This document shows, piece after piece, positions 1 through 7,852 of a stretch of 64,000 nt of DNA. The notes beneath the pieces are model-generated. The model was given only the letters and a program-made list of their open reading frames with translations, searched no databases and was not told the DNA's origin. The stretch spans positions 1,922,001 to 1,986,000 of the forward strand of contig NZ_LT670819.1 of NCBI RefSeq assembly GCF_900129855.1, given 5' to 3'. Numbering within the stretch: position 1 is the stretch's first letter; each line of letters begins with the position of its first letter. This stretch comes from Streptomyces sp. 3214.6. Its GTDB lineage: Bacteria; Actinomycetota; Actinomycetes; Streptomycetales; Streptomycetaceae. The translations under genes and the position numbers were made by a program.

Positions 1-1
1 C

Positions 2-424
2 ATCGCCTACGGCACGTCCAGACTCGTCGCGCGGAACCTCACCGTCACCGGCTCCGCGTCCTTCGGGATCGCCGGAAAGGACTCCGCCCTGCTGGACGTC
101 GCCGACAGCCGGTTCGACGACTGCGGGTCGTTCGGGGCGAGCTTCGACGACGCGGCCGGCGGCCGGCTGGTGAACTGCACCGTCACCGGCACGAAGGGCA
201 AGGCCGTACGGGACAACGGCAGCGTCGAACTGGTCGCGCTGCGCACCTCCCTTCCGATCATGGACAAGAGCACACCGCCGGCCACGCCTCCCCCGTCGAT
301 CGTCCAGATCTTCAACGGGCCGGTCTTCCACGGCGATGTCCACGGCATCCAGGTGGCATGGGGCAACAACAGCGTCGTCCAGCAGCAGACCAATCAGAGC
401 GATCAGGACGGAGTCGACCGATGA
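2..424 (+). CDS. Beta-helix repeat protein, C-terminal end (start outside window)
   Basis: This is the last 140 residues of a protein that begins before the window. The visible part reads like a right-handed parallel beta-helix, with short strands such as LVARNLTVTGS, LLDVADSRFDDCG and LVNCTVTGTKGKAV at roughly 22-residue spacing, as in pectate-lyase-like or NosD-like folds. After a Pro-rich linker (TPPATPPPS) it ends in FNGPVFHGDVHGIQVAWGNN and further Gln/Asn residues. That segment is repeated at the start of the next protein. The stop TGA overlaps the next ATG (ATGA), so the two genes are translationally coupled. The beta-helix call is by eye and the biochemical role is unknown. The tail may mediate self-assembly with the partner. 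Confidence 0.7.
   Translation: MAYGTSRLVARNLTVTGSASFGIAGKDSALLDVADSRFDDCGSFGASFDDAAGGRLVNCTVTGTKGKAVRDNGSVELVALRTSLPIMDKSTPPATPPPSIVQIFNGPVFHGDVHGIQVAWGNNSVVQQQTNQSDQDGVDR
311..382 (+). other. Motif copy 1, C-terminus of upstream protein
   Basis: These 24 codons encode a motif with the shared pattern [FY]-x-GPVFHG-x-V-x-G-x-Q-[VI]-x-W-x-N-x-x-V-x-Q. It alternates hydrophobic and polar residues with Gly turns and ends in Gln/Asn, as beta-arch or amyloid-type motifs do. The matching copy is at 448-519. Confidence 0.7.
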
Positions 425-828
425 GCGAGCCGCAGCAGGTGCACCACTACGACGGTCCGGTGTTCCACGGGAACGTCTCGGGTTCCCAGATCTCCTGGAA
501 CAACGAGACGGTCAACCAGAACCAGCAGCTCAACACCGCGGTCGCCCCCGGCTACGAAGCGCTGGCGACGCTGGTGACCGACCTGCTCCGGCAGCTGCCC
601 CGGGCCGGCCTCGGCGACCGGGAACGCGAGGACGCCGAGAGCGCGGCCCAGGAGGTCCTCGCCGAGATCACCGGCCCGCAGCCCCCCGAGGCGGGCAGGC
701 TCCGCCGTGCCGTGACCCTGCTCAGGGGAGCCCTCGCCCCCGTCGCGACCGGCCTCGCGGCCGGAACGGTGGCAGGGACGCAGGAGTGGGCCCAGTCGGC
801 GATCCAGGGCCTGGCCGGCCTCGTCTGA
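421..828 (+). CDS. Small helical protein with N-terminal GPVFHG motif
   Basis: A 135-residue protein of unrecognised family. It starts at the ATG that overlaps the upstream stop. Residues 1-40 carry YDGPVFHGNVSGSQISWNN followed by a Gln/Asn-rich run, nearly the same as the C-terminus of the upstream protein. Residues 45-135 look alpha-helical: YEALATLVTDLLRQL, a Glu/Ala-rich helix, then an Ala/Gly-rich amphipathic stretch ending in ALAPVATGLAAGTVAGTQ. There is no signal peptide or catalytic motif. A C-terminal motif on one protein and an N-terminal motif on its neighbour resembles known bacterial amyloid-signalling pairs. That function is inference only. An insertion sequence follows 27 bases after the stop. 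Confidence 0.75.
   Translation: MSEPQQVHHYDGPVFHGNVSGSQISWNNETVNQNQQLNTAVAPGYEALATLVTDLLRQLPRAGLGDREREDAESAAQEVLAEITGPQPPEAGRLRRAVTLLRGALAPVATGLAAGTVAGTQEWAQSAIQGLAGLV
448..519 (+). other. Motif copy 2, N-terminus of downstream protein
   Basis: These 24 codons match 311-382 in length and in all anchor residues: GPVFHG, V, G, Q, W, N, V and Q. The codons differ between the two copies, so the similarity is conserved at the protein level and is not a recent DNA duplication. Confidence 0.7.
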
Positions 829-855
829 AAGGAGCGCCGGGGAGCGCCCTCGTCT

Positions 856-879
856 CTAGAAGGCTCATGAAGATCTTGG
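856..879 (+). repeat. IS left end: CTAG plus 20-base inverted repeat
   Basis: The CTAG at 856-859 is followed by the inverted repeat at 860-879, which is identical to the complement of 2550-2569. Outside these bases the two ends diverge. Confidence 0.92.
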
Positions 880-882
880 TGA

Positions 883-913
883 GGGGCTGTCCGGCCGGAG
901 GCCGGGCAGCCCC
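883..913 (-). terminator. Hairpin downstream of the transposase gene
   Basis: A 14-base-pair stem (one G-T pair) with a 3-base loop lies 7 bases beyond the transposase stop, just inside the IS left end. It is probably the element's own terminator and may also block read-through from the plus-strand gene on the left. Confidence 0.7.
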
Positions 914-919
914 TGTTCG

Positions 920-2506
920 CTATGTGGTGGCCGGGGTGAGTCGCCAGCGGCCGCCAGTGTGGGTGAGTCCGAGGTTGATCAGTCGGCGGAGGTTGAGGGC
1001 GGCGGCTCGGGTGTGAAGCCAGGTGTTGTTGTTGATGGTTCCGCGGTAGCGGAGTCTGCGGTTGCCGTGCTGGACGAGCCAGGCGACGGCGCGTTCGACT
1101 GGTGGTCGCCAGCGGCGGTAGTCGGCTTGCCAGTCCGGGTCGGTGGCGGCCTGGCGGCGGGCGGCCGCTTGCAGGTCGTGGTGGGGGCGCATGGTCAGGA
1201 TGCGGCCGGCCTTGGCCTTGGTGCACCGCTCGCGGAGGGGGCATCCGGTGCACAGGTTCCCGAAGGCCGCCTTGCGCTGGTTGTGCTGTCCGCCGGGGCC
1301 CGACAGGGCAACCGTATGCCCGGCGGGGCAGGTGACCGCGGAGGCGGCGGTGTCGATGGCGAAGTCGTCCAGGGTGAAGCCGCCGGGGACGGCGGGCCGC
1401 AGTGGGGCGGGCTTGAAGAACAGCCGGTGCCCCGCCTGGTGCAGGGCTTGGCGCATGTCGCCGGCGGAGTAGGCGGTGTCGCCGAAGGCGTCCACCGGAC
1501 TCTCCTCGTCGGCCAGCAGATCCAGGCCGACGGTGGCCTCGTGGTGCTCGGCTCCGGCGCCGGGCCGCAGAGCCACGGCCGTGTATAAGCCGGTCTCGGG
1601 CTCGATGGCCAGGTGGGCTTTGTATCCGTCCTGCTGGTGGGTGCGGGTCTTGTGGATGTGGCGGGCTTCAGGGTCGACGGTGGACACGACGCGGCCCGGA
1701 GCGGTCCCCTTGCTGATGCGCCAGCGTCCGTCGCGGCCGTCGGAGTCCTCGGCCGGCTCCACGTCTTGTCCTGCGACCAGCGCCAGGATGCCGAGGGCGT
1801 TCGCGGCCTTCTCGTCCAGCTGCTGGTCGGGCAGGTGGCCCAGCAGCCGCAGCACATCGGTGACCAGGGCGTCGACGAGTTCCGCGCGGGCCTGCTCGTC
1901 GTTCCAGGCGATGCGGGGTTTGCCGGGATCGGTGTAGTCGTGCGCGGTGCACTGCACGGCCGCGACCTCGGCGGCGCCGGGGACTTCGCGGATCACCGCA
2001 CGGACGGCGGCGATCAGCTGGGTGACGGTGTCCTGGGTGGCCACCGCGTCGTCCAGCACCGTCGAGTCCAAGGCCCGCCGGTGCTTGCCGCCCAGGACAC
2101 CGGTGGCCTTCACCACCTCGCGCACGGCCTCGAAGACGCGGTTGGGCCGGGCCGAGCAGGCCAGACGGCGGCGGAAGTAGGCCAGCAGAGACGGGTCAAA
2201 CGCCAGGTCGTTCAGGCCCAGCCCGCACGCGGCCTTCCACCGCAGGTCACACCGCAGCTCCTGCACCGTCTCGAAGTCCGACAGCCCGTGCAGGGCCTGC
2301 AGCGTGATCGCCGCAGCCAGGATCTGCGGCGGCATGCTCGGCCGTCCATTCGCCGACGGGTACATGTCCGCGAACATATGAGCCGGGAACAGAGCACCAC
2401 GGTGCTCGGCCAGAAACGCGAACACACTCCCCGCCGGAATCAACTCCCGGCACGTCTCCCACACATCCGGCCCGACCGTGTCCCCGGCCCATTCCCCCAT
2501 CACCAC
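920..2506 (-). CDS. IS1182-family transposase
   Basis: A 528-residue DDE transposase. The N-terminal part (residues about 15-130) is the DUF772-like region of this family, with FAFLAEHRGALFP, PPQILAAAITLQALHGLSD and the run ending YFRRRL. The catalytic core follows, with a first Asp near LDSTVLDDA, a second in DAFGDTAYSAGDM, and Glu in PPVERAVAWLVQHG. A CxxC-type segment (CPAGHTV then CTGCPLRERC) lies before the last domain, as in many IS1182 members. The frame can start at the GTG at 2506, the next GTG, or the ATG at 2500, and none has a convincing Shine-Dalgarno sequence. The length is typical of the family, with no frameshift, so the enzyme is probably functional. Confidence 0.92.
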   Translation of the reverse strand: MVMGEWAGDTVGPDVWETCRELIPAGSVFAFLAEHRGALFPAHMFADMYPSANGRPSMPPQILAAAITLQALHGLSDFETVQELRCDLRWKAACGLGLNDLAFDPSLLAYFRRRLACSARPNRVFEAVREVVKATGVLGGKHRRALDSTVLDDAVATQDTVTQLIAAVRAVIREVPGAAEVAAVQCTAHDYTDPGKPRIAWNDEQARAELVDALVTDVLRLLGHLPDQQLDEKAANALGILALVAGQDVEPAEDSDGRDGRWRISKGTAPGRVVSTVDPEARHIHKTRTHQQDGYKAHLAIEPETGLYTAVALRPGAGAEHHEATVGLDLLADEESPVDAFGDTAYSAGDMRQALHQAGHRLFFKPAPLRPAVPGGFTLDDFAIDTAASAVTCPAGHTVALSGPGGQHNQRKAAFGNLCTGCPLRERCTKAKAGRILTMRPHHDLQAAARRQAATDPDWQADYRRWRPPVERAVAWLVQHGNRRLRYRGTINNNTWLHTRAAALNLRRLINLGLTHTGGRWRLTPATT

Positions 2507-2515
2507 GAAACGAGT

Positions 2516-2545
2516 CTGGCCCCACCGCTCACGCGGCGGGGCCAG
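2516..2545 (-). other. Hairpin between IS right end and transposase start
   Basis: A 13-base stem (one mismatch) with loop tcac lies between the right inverted repeat and the transposase start. Transcripts reading out of dnaK would fold here before reaching the transposase start. Hairpins at this place in other insertion sequences limit expression from outside promoters, and that role here is inferred. Confidence 0.5.
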
Positions 2546-2549
2546 AACC

Positions 2550-2573
2550 CCAAGATCTTCATGAGCCTTCTAG
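2550..2573 (-). repeat. IS right end: inverted repeat plus CTAG at the dnaK stop
   Basis: The inverted repeat at 2550-2569 is followed by CTAG at 2570-2573. The first three of these bases (cta) are the complement of the dnaK TAG stop, so insertion left the dnaK reading frame intact. Confidence 0.92.
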
Positions 2574-4480
2574 GCCGCCCCGCCCCTGGTGTCGCGTTCG
2601 TCGTCGACGATCTCCGCGTCGACGACCTGCTCGTCGTCCTGGGACGAGGCGGACGACGACGCGGACGACGAGGTGCGCTCCCCGGCGGTGTCCCCGGCCG
2701 CCCCCTCGGCCGGCTGCTGCTGGGCCTGCGCGTACATGGCCTGGCCCATCCGCTGGCTGACCGAGGAGAGTCTGTCCACGCCCTCGCGCAGGGCGCCCGT
2801 GTCGGCGTCCCGCTCCAGCAGGGCCTTGAGGTCCGCGACCGCCGACTCCACCTCTCCCTTCGTCTCGGCGGGCACCCGCTCCTCGTTGTCCCGGAGGAAC
2901 TTCTCGGTCTGGTAGACGAGTTGCTCGGCCTGATTGCGGGTCTCGGCCGCCTCCCGGCGCCTGCGGTCCTCCTCCGCGTAGGTCTCGGCGTCACGCATCA
3001 TGCGGTCGATGTCGTCCTTGGGGAGCGCCGAGCCGCCGGTCACGGTCATCTTCTGCTCGCGGCCGGTGGCCAGGTCCTTCGCGAAGACGTGCATGATCCC
3101 GTTGGCGTCGATGTCGAAGGCCACCTCGATCTGCGGAACCCCGCGCGGAGCCGGTGGCAGGCCCGTGAGGTCGAAGACGCCGAGCTTCTTGTTGTACGCG
3201 GCGATCTCCCGCTCGCCCTGGTAGACCTGGATGCCGACCGAGGGCTGGTTGTCGGCGGCCGTGGTGAAGATCTCCGAACGCCGGGTGGGGATCGTGGTGT
3301 TGCGTTCGATGAGCTTGGTCATGATGCCGCCCTTGGTCTCGATGCCCAGGGACAGCGGGGTGACGTCGAGGAGCAGGACGTCCTTGACGTCGCCGCGGAT
3401 CACACCGGCCTGGAGGGCGGCGCCGACGGCCACGACCTCGTCGGGGTTCACGCCCTTGTGCGGGTCCTTGCCGGTCAACTCCCTCACCAGCTCGGTCACC
3501 GCGGGCATCCGGGTCGAGCCGCCGACGAGGATGACATGGTCGATCGCGGACAGCTTCACGCCCGCGTCCTTGACCGCCTGATGGAAGGGCTGCTTGCAGC
3601 GGTCGAGCAAGTCGGCGGTGAGCTCCTGGAACTGAGCGCGCGTCAGTTTCTCGTCGAGGTGGAGCGGACCTTCGGCGGAGGCGGTGACATACGGGAGGTT
3701 GATCGTCGTCTCCGAGGAGGACGACAACTCGATCTTGGCCTTCTCGGCGCCCTCGCGCAGCCGTTGCAGCGCCATCCTGTCGTTGCCGAGGTCGATGCCG
3801 TGCTGCCCCTTGAACTTCTTCACCAGGTACTCGACGACCCGCTGGTCCCAGTCGTCGCCGCCCAGGTGGGTGTCGCCGTTGGTGGCCTTGACCTCGATGA
3901 CGCCGTCGCCGATCTCCAGGAGCGACACGTCGAAGGTGCCGCCGCCGAGGTCGAAGACGAGGACCGTCTGCTCCTCGCCGCGGTCGAGGCCGTAGGCGAG
4001 GGCGGCGGCGGTCGGCTCGTTGATGATCCGCAGCACCTTCAGGCCCGCGATCTCTCCGGCCTCCTTGGTGGCCTGCCGCTGGGCGTCGTCGAAATACGCG
4101 GGCACGGTGATCACCGCGTCGGTGACGTCCTCTCCGAGGTAGGCCTCGGCGTCCCGCTTCAGCTTCTGCAGGACGCGCGCGGAGAGCTCCTGGGCGCGGT
4201 AGCGGGTGCCGTCGATGCTGTCGGCGGCCTCCTGCTCGGGGAAGCGCCAGTGCGCGTCGCCCATGTACCGCTTGACCGAGCGGGCGGTGCGGTCGACGTT
4301 GGTCACCGCCTGCCGCTTGGCGACCTCACCGACGAGCACCTCCCCGTTCTTGGCGAAGGCCACCACCGACGGCGTGGTCCGCGCACCCTCCGCGTTGGCG
4401 ATGACGGTGGGCTCGCCGCCCTCCAGCACGGCCACCACCGAGTTCGTGGTCCCGAGATCGATTCCGACCGGACGTCCCAT
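2570..4480 (-). CDS. dnaK: Chaperone protein DnaK (Hsp70), stand-alone copy
   Basis: A 636-residue Hsp70. It has the phosphate-1 motif IDLGTTNS (residues 7-14), [12 protein letters not shown] (about 155), phosphate-2 [12 protein letters not shown] (about 177) and the adenosine motif [10 protein letters not shown] (about 325). The linker [17 protein letters not shown] leads to the substrate-binding domain and a helical lid. The C-terminus is Ser-rich and then acidic, ending [10 protein letters not shown]. No grpE, dnaJ or hspR lies beside it, unlike the main Streptomyces dnaK operon, so this is probably a second paralogue using shared co-chaperones. The ATG has GGAAGGGG upstream. An IS1182-type element abuts the stop codon, so any native terminator has been displaced. 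No HAIR operator was seen in the 84-base upstream gap. Confidence 0.93.
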   Translation of the reverse strand: MGRPVGIDLGTTNSVVAVLEGGEPTVIANAEGARTTPSVVAFAKNGEVLVGEVAKRQAVTNVDRTARSVKRYMGDAHWRFPEQEAADSIDGTRYRAQELSARVLQKLKRDAEAYLGEDVTDAVITVPAYFDDAQRQATKEAGEIAGLKVLRIINEPTAAALAYGLDRGEEQTVLVFDLGGGTFDVSLLEIGDGVIEVKATNGDTHLGGDDWDQRVVEYLVKKFKGQHGIDLGNDRMALQRLREGAEKAKIELSSSSETTINLPYVTASAEGPLHLDEKLTRAQFQELTADLLDRCKQPFHQAVKDAGVKLSAIDHVILVGGSTRMPAVTELVRELTGKDPHKGVNPDEVVAVGAALQAGVIRGDVKDVLLLDVTPLSLGIETKGGIMTKLIERNTTIPTRRSEIFTTAADNQPSVGIQVYQGEREIAAYNKKLGVFDLTGLPPAPRGVPQIEVAFDIDANGIMHVFAKDLATGREQKMTVTGGSALPKDDIDRMMRDAETYAEEDRRRREAAETRNQAEQLVYQTEKFLRDNEERVPAETKGEVESAVADLKALLERDADTGALREGVDRLSSVSQRMGQAMYAQAQQQPAEGAAGDTAGERTSSSASSSASSQDDEQVVDAEIVDDERDTRGGAA

Positions 4481-4564
4481 CGCTGTCCCCTTCCGCCCAG
4501 GGCTGCTCGCCCGGGGAGCAGAAAGCCACCCGTACCTCCAGGACAGGACCTGAAGCTGCGGCTG

Positions 4565-5323
4565 TCAATGGGACAGGTGCCCCGTCGGCAGCGTCCGATG
4601 CGGTTCCCGGCGCAGTTCCACGGCCCGCCGCGGCCGGTCCGTGACCAGGACGTCCACCCGGGTGTCGGCCAAAAACGTCCGCAGCCCGGGGTCGTCGTTG
4701 ACCGTCCACACCATGGTGAAAAGGCGGTGCCGGGCCGCCCGGCGGAGCACTGTGGCGCGGGCGAGGCGCTGGTGCACGGCCACGCCGTGCGCCCCGCAGG
4801 CCCGCAGCCGCCGCATCGGGAACAGCTCGCTCGCCCGGGTGCCCGCGAGGCGTGCCGCCCCCACCTCCTTGCGGTCGCGTCCCAGCGACAGGGCTGTGCG
4901 CACGCCCGGGAAGGCCCGGGTGATCGCGGCGACGGAAACGTCCTCCAGGGAGGTGGCGACGAAGCCGTCCCGGCCGAGCAGGGCGACCGCCCGGTCGACG
5001 AGCTCCCGCTCGTAACCGGTTTCTTTCAGATCCAGGTGGGCGACGAGTTTACCGGCGGCCAGGGCCATCACGTCCTCGACGACGGGAACGGTGATTCCGA
5101 CGCGTCCGCACAGCTCGGCGTAGGTGATCCGGGCGAGCGGCGGTCCGCCGTGGCCGGCCCGGGCGTCGTGGTGGACGACGTAGACGCCGTCGGCGGTCCG
5201 CCGGACGTCGAACTCGACGTACTCCGCCCCGGAGGCGAGCGCGTCCTCGTACGCCTCCCGGGTGGCGGCCTCGAAGCGCTCGGAGCCGCCGCGGTGGGCG
5301 GAGACGGCGGGGCGCGGTGGCAC
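4565..5323 (-). CDS. Glycerophosphodiester phosphodiesterase
   Basis: A 252-residue GDPD-family TIM barrel that hydrolyses glycerophosphodiesters to glycerol 3-phosphate and an alcohol. It begins at the family's first catalytic motif, SAHRGG (residues 8-13). E and D follow in VEFDVRRTADGVYVVHHD, the usual Glu-x-Asp and catalytic His arrangement. HLDLKE and the C-terminal MVWTVND and VDVLVTDRP match the barrel end. The start is a GTG at 5323 with GGGAG upstream; the frame is open further upstream but would add a non-homologous low-complexity leader. No signal peptide is present, so it is likely cytoplasmic. It follows dnaK on the same strand but is separated by 84 bases. Confidence 0.85.
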   Translation of the reverse strand: MPPRPAVSAHRGGSERFEAATREAYEDALASGAEYVEFDVRRTADGVYVVHHDARAGHGGPPLARITYAELCGRVGITVPVVEDVMALAAGKLVAHLDLKETGYERELVDRAVALLGRDGFVATSLEDVSVAAITRAFPGVRTALSLGRDRKEVGAARLAGTRASELFPMRRLRACGAHGVAVHQRLARATVLRRAARHRLFTMVWTVNDDPGLRTFLADTRVDVLVTDRPRRAVELRREPHRTLPTGHLSH

Positions 5324-5491
5324 GGTGCTCAGCTCCCGGACGGCGGACGGGGTACGGGGACGACGGCCGGAGGGCGGACCGGGGCGTCGCCGGGGTCGCT
5401 GAGGAGCGTACGGCAGCCGCGGCCGGCGCGCCTCAGCCGGCCGTTTCCGGCACCGTCGAGGCCTGGCGCACGGAACCGACAAAGGCGCAGG

Positions 5492-5536
5492 GGCCCGGGG
5501 TGCAGGGATGTCGGGGTGGTGGCTGCGCCCCGGGCC
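5492..5536 (-). terminator. Probable terminator of osmC
   Basis: A 14-base stem (ggcccggggtgcag against ctgcgccccgggcc, one G-T pair) with a 17-base loop begins 14 bases past the osmC stop. There is no T-run, as is usual in Streptomyces. Confidence 0.65.
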
Positions 5537-5550
5537 GTGGTGCGGGTGGG

Positions 5551-5979
5551 TCAGGTGAGCTTGGCGGACAGGGTGATCGGGACGGCCTTGAGGGCCTGGC
5601 TGACCGGGCAGTTGACCTTGGCCTGCTCGGCCGCGGCGACGAAGCCCTCCTCGTCGAGGCCGGGCACCGTGCCTTCGACGCTCAGGTGGATGCCGGTGAT
5701 GCCCTCACCCGGCTGGAAGGTGACGTCGGCGGAGGCGACGAGCTTCGTGGCCGGGGTGCCGGCGCCGGCGAGGGCGTGCGAGAAGGCCATGGAGAAGCAG
5801 CTGGAGTGGGCGGCCGCGATCAGCTCCTCGGGGCTGGTCTTTCCGTTCGCCTCCTGGGAACGGGAGGCCCACGTCACGGGCTGCGGGTCGATGGCGCCTG
5901 AGGAGTCGAAGGACACGACACCGTTGCCCTCGAGCAGGTTGCCTTCCCAGACGGTGTGTGCGGAGCGCGTGGTGGCCAC
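5551..5979 (-). CDS. osmC: OsmC-family peroxiredoxin
   Basis: A 142-residue OsmC/Ohr-type thiol peroxidase that reduces organic hydroperoxides in the cytoplasm. The two redox cysteines are visible in AAAHSSCFSMAFSHAL (about residue 57) and AKVNCPVSQAL (about 122). The N-terminal TVWEGNLLEGNGVVSF and GKTSPEELIAAAH are typical of the OsmC branch. The start is a GTG at 5979 preceded by AAAGGAAG. A hairpin with a GAAA loop lies 32-49 bases upstream. It belongs with the other oxidative-stress genes in the window. Length and motifs are complete. Confidence 0.9.
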   Translation of the reverse strand: MATTRSAHTVWEGNLLEGNGVVSFDSSGAIDPQPVTWASRSQEANGKTSPEELIAAAHSSCFSMAFSHALAGAGTPATKLVASADVTFQPGEGITGIHLSVEGTVPGLDEEGFVAAAEQAKVNCPVSQALKAVPITLSAKLT

Positions 5980-6010
5980 GTTTCTTCCTTTCGCGTGGAG
6001 GCTGGCGGGC

Positions 6011-6028
6011 GGACCCGTTTCCGGGTCC
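6011..6028 (-). other. GAAA-tetraloop hairpin upstream of osmC
   Basis: A perfect 7-base stem ggacccg/cgggtcc closes a GAAA tetraloop when read on the minus strand, between the upstream gene's stop and the osmC ribosome-binding site. It may be a weak terminator or a 5' leader structure. Confidence 0.45.
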
Positions 6029-6055
6029 CCGGCCCCCATCCGATCACACTCCGCC

Positions 6056-7852
6056 TCACCGCACCCGGAACACCGGCCCTTGCGCGGTGAACGGCAGGTG
6101 ACGGCCCTGCGGGATCAGGTAGGCGTGCTCGCGCCGCACCCGCAGGGTGTCGCACCAGCCGTCGGTGATGACGAGGAGGGGCGCGCCGGGCGGGAAGTCG
6201 TCGGCGCGGTGCAGCAGGTCGATGCCGGGCTGCAGGACCGTACCGCCGCGCCCGTGCACGCGGACCCGGCCGGCGATCTCGGTGACCGGCACGTAGCCCG
6301 CGTCGTGCGGGGCCGCGTCGCAGAACACGACCCGGGCGGCCGGGACGTCACGGGCCTCGGCGTACGAGGCGATCGCGCCGAGCGCCTTGCCGAGGAGGGT
6401 GCGGTCCATGGAGCCGGAGGTGTCCAGGACGACGCCGAACGTGCAGCGGGCGACCTCCTCGGGCGGGAACCAGCGGCCGGCGCGCGGGATGTCGGGGGTG
6501 GAGGCCTGACGGCGCGCGGGACGGGCGTACGTCCGCAGCGACTCGGGGCGTGGCACGAACTCGTCGAACCAGTGCGCCAGTTGGGCGTCCCAGGGCAGCG
6601 GCGGATGACTGAGCGCGCGGATCTCCTCCACCAACCCGGCGGGCAGGAAGCCGCGTTCCTGCCGCTGGTGCAGGTCGAGGCCCTGGGCGAGGCCGCGGCG
6701 GTAGAAGCCGTCGAGGTCGACATAGTCGCCGGGCGGACCGAGCGGGCCGCCGAGGATGTCGCCGAGGCCCTTGCCGCGCAGGGTGGCCAGGCGCCGCATC
6801 CGGCGCAGGTCCACGGTGATGCGGTCGTAGACCTCCTCGGCGGACAGGCCCGCCAACTCCGCGTCGTACAACAGCCCTTCGGGCATGTCGCCGACCTGCA
6901 TCTCGCGCAGCCAGCCGTTGATGACGTAGTCGCAGGCGACGTTGAAGAGGTAGGGGTCGCGGGTGCCGCAGCGGTCGCCGTGGCGCAGGGCGGCGTGCAG
7001 CATCTCGTGGGCGAGGACGAACCGCCACTGCTCGTCGTCGAACGTCCGCAGCGGGTTGATGTAGATCTCCCCGGCTTCCGCGTTCACGGCGGCGACGGAG
7101 ATGCCGTGGGCGCGGGCGAGTTCGGCGTCGGCGACCAGCTTGATGCCGGCCGCGAGGCCGCCGAGCAGCGGGTAGGACGAGACGAACCAGCTCAGCGCGC
7201 GCTCCCAGGGACGTTGGACGGGCGCCGCGCTGTCCAGGGAGTCGCGGCGGCCGCCCGCCATGTCCATCGCGGCGGACACGGTCCGGGTCAGGGCGGTGGC
7301 GAACGCCAGCGGCCAGTCCGGCGTCCGGCGGCCGAACCAGGGCCATGGCACCAGCATCTGGTCGGCGGCCGTCCCCGCCGTGCCGCAGTGCGCGTAGGCG
7401 GCCGGAAGCCCGGTGCGCCGCCAGCGGGCGGCGAGCTGTTCCTCGTCGCCGCCGGGGTACGAATGCGGCAGGTCCTCCGGGGTGGTGCCGACGCGGAACG
7501 TCAGCAGAAAGCGGTTGACGACGGCGCAGCGGGCGGCGAGCTCGTACCGGTCGGGCTGCGGGCGCGCCTCCTTGGACGCCGGGAGGTGTCCGAAGCCGAG
7601 GTGCAGGGCGGCGTGCGCGAGGGACCAGGCCCAGTGGCCGACGTCGGCGATCCGGGTGGGGTGGGCGTGCAGGACGCCGTTGGAGTCGGCGCGGACGAGA
7701 CCGTCGCGGGGCGCCAGGCCGCACCCCTCGCGGCGGCAGGTGTCGAACTCGATGGCGGCCAGCGCCGGGTTCTGGCGCAGCAGCGCCACCCCGAACTCGA
7801 ACGACTCCGTGGCGAGGTCCCGCTTCTTCTTGTCACGGGCCTCACGGTTCAC
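6056..7852 (-). CDS. VWA-like/metallopeptidase-domain protein (DUF2201 type)
   Basis: A 598-residue two-domain protein. The N-terminal half resembles a zinc metallopeptidase, with HEMLHAALRHGDR (residues about 285-297) giving an HExxH motif and LFNVACDYVINGW after it. The C-terminal part is a von Willebrand-A-like domain with FGVVLDTSGSMDRTLLGKAL, the metal-ion-dependent adhesion DxSxS motif. Its GTG start overlaps the stop of the upstream MoxR ATPase (GTGA), so the pair is translationally coupled. MoxR/VWA pairs generally act as chaperone-like systems that load cofactors or remodel complexes, but no client is evident here. No signal peptide was seen. The domain assignment is good and the substrate is unknown. 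Confidence 0.85.
   Translation of the reverse strand: MNREARDKKKRDLATESFEFGVALLRQNPALAAIEFDTCRREGCGLAPRDGLVRADSNGVLHAHPTRIADVGHWAWSLAHAALHLGFGHLPASKEARPQPDRYELAARCAVVNRFLLTFRVGTTPEDLPHSYPGGDEEQLAARWRRTGLPAAYAHCGTAGTAADQMLVPWPWFGRRTPDWPLAFATALTRTVSAAMDMAGGRRDSLDSAAPVQRPWERALSWFVSSYPLLGGLAAGIKLVADAELARAHGISVAAVNAEAGEIYINPLRTFDDEQWRFVLAHEMLHAALRHGDRCGTRDPYLFNVACDYVINGWLREMQVGDMPEGLLYDAELAGLSAEEVYDRITVDLRRMRRLATLRGKGLGDILGGPLGPPGDYVDLDGFYRRGLAQGLDLHQRQERGFLPAGLVEEIRALSHPPLPWDAQLAHWFDEFVPRPESLRTYARPARRQASTPDIPRAGRWFPPEEVARCTFGVVLDTSGSMDRTLLGKALGAIASYAEARDVPAARVVFCDAAPHDAGYVPVTEIAGRVRVHGRGGTVLQPGIDLLHRADDFPPGAPLLVITDGWCDTLRVRREHAYLIPQGRHLPFTAQGPVFRVR

Larger units (their letters stand above)
860..2569 (-). 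mobile_element. Complete IS1182-type insertion sequence
   Basis: The element is about 1,710 bases long. It has perfect 20-base terminal inverted repeats (aaggctcatgaagatcttgg at 860-879 and its complement at 2550-2569) and CTAG on both sides (856-859 and 2570-2573), the likely 4-base target duplication. One transposase gene on the minus strand fills it. It sits between two convergent genes whose stops were originally about 29 bases apart, and the right CTAG contains the dnaK stop codon. Perfect ends and an intact transposase suggest a recent, potentially active copy. Confidence 0.9.

Noticed and set aside
4481..4564. HspR (HAIR) operator before dnaK
   Set aside because: No CTTGAGT-N7-ACTCAAG-like sequence is present in the gap.
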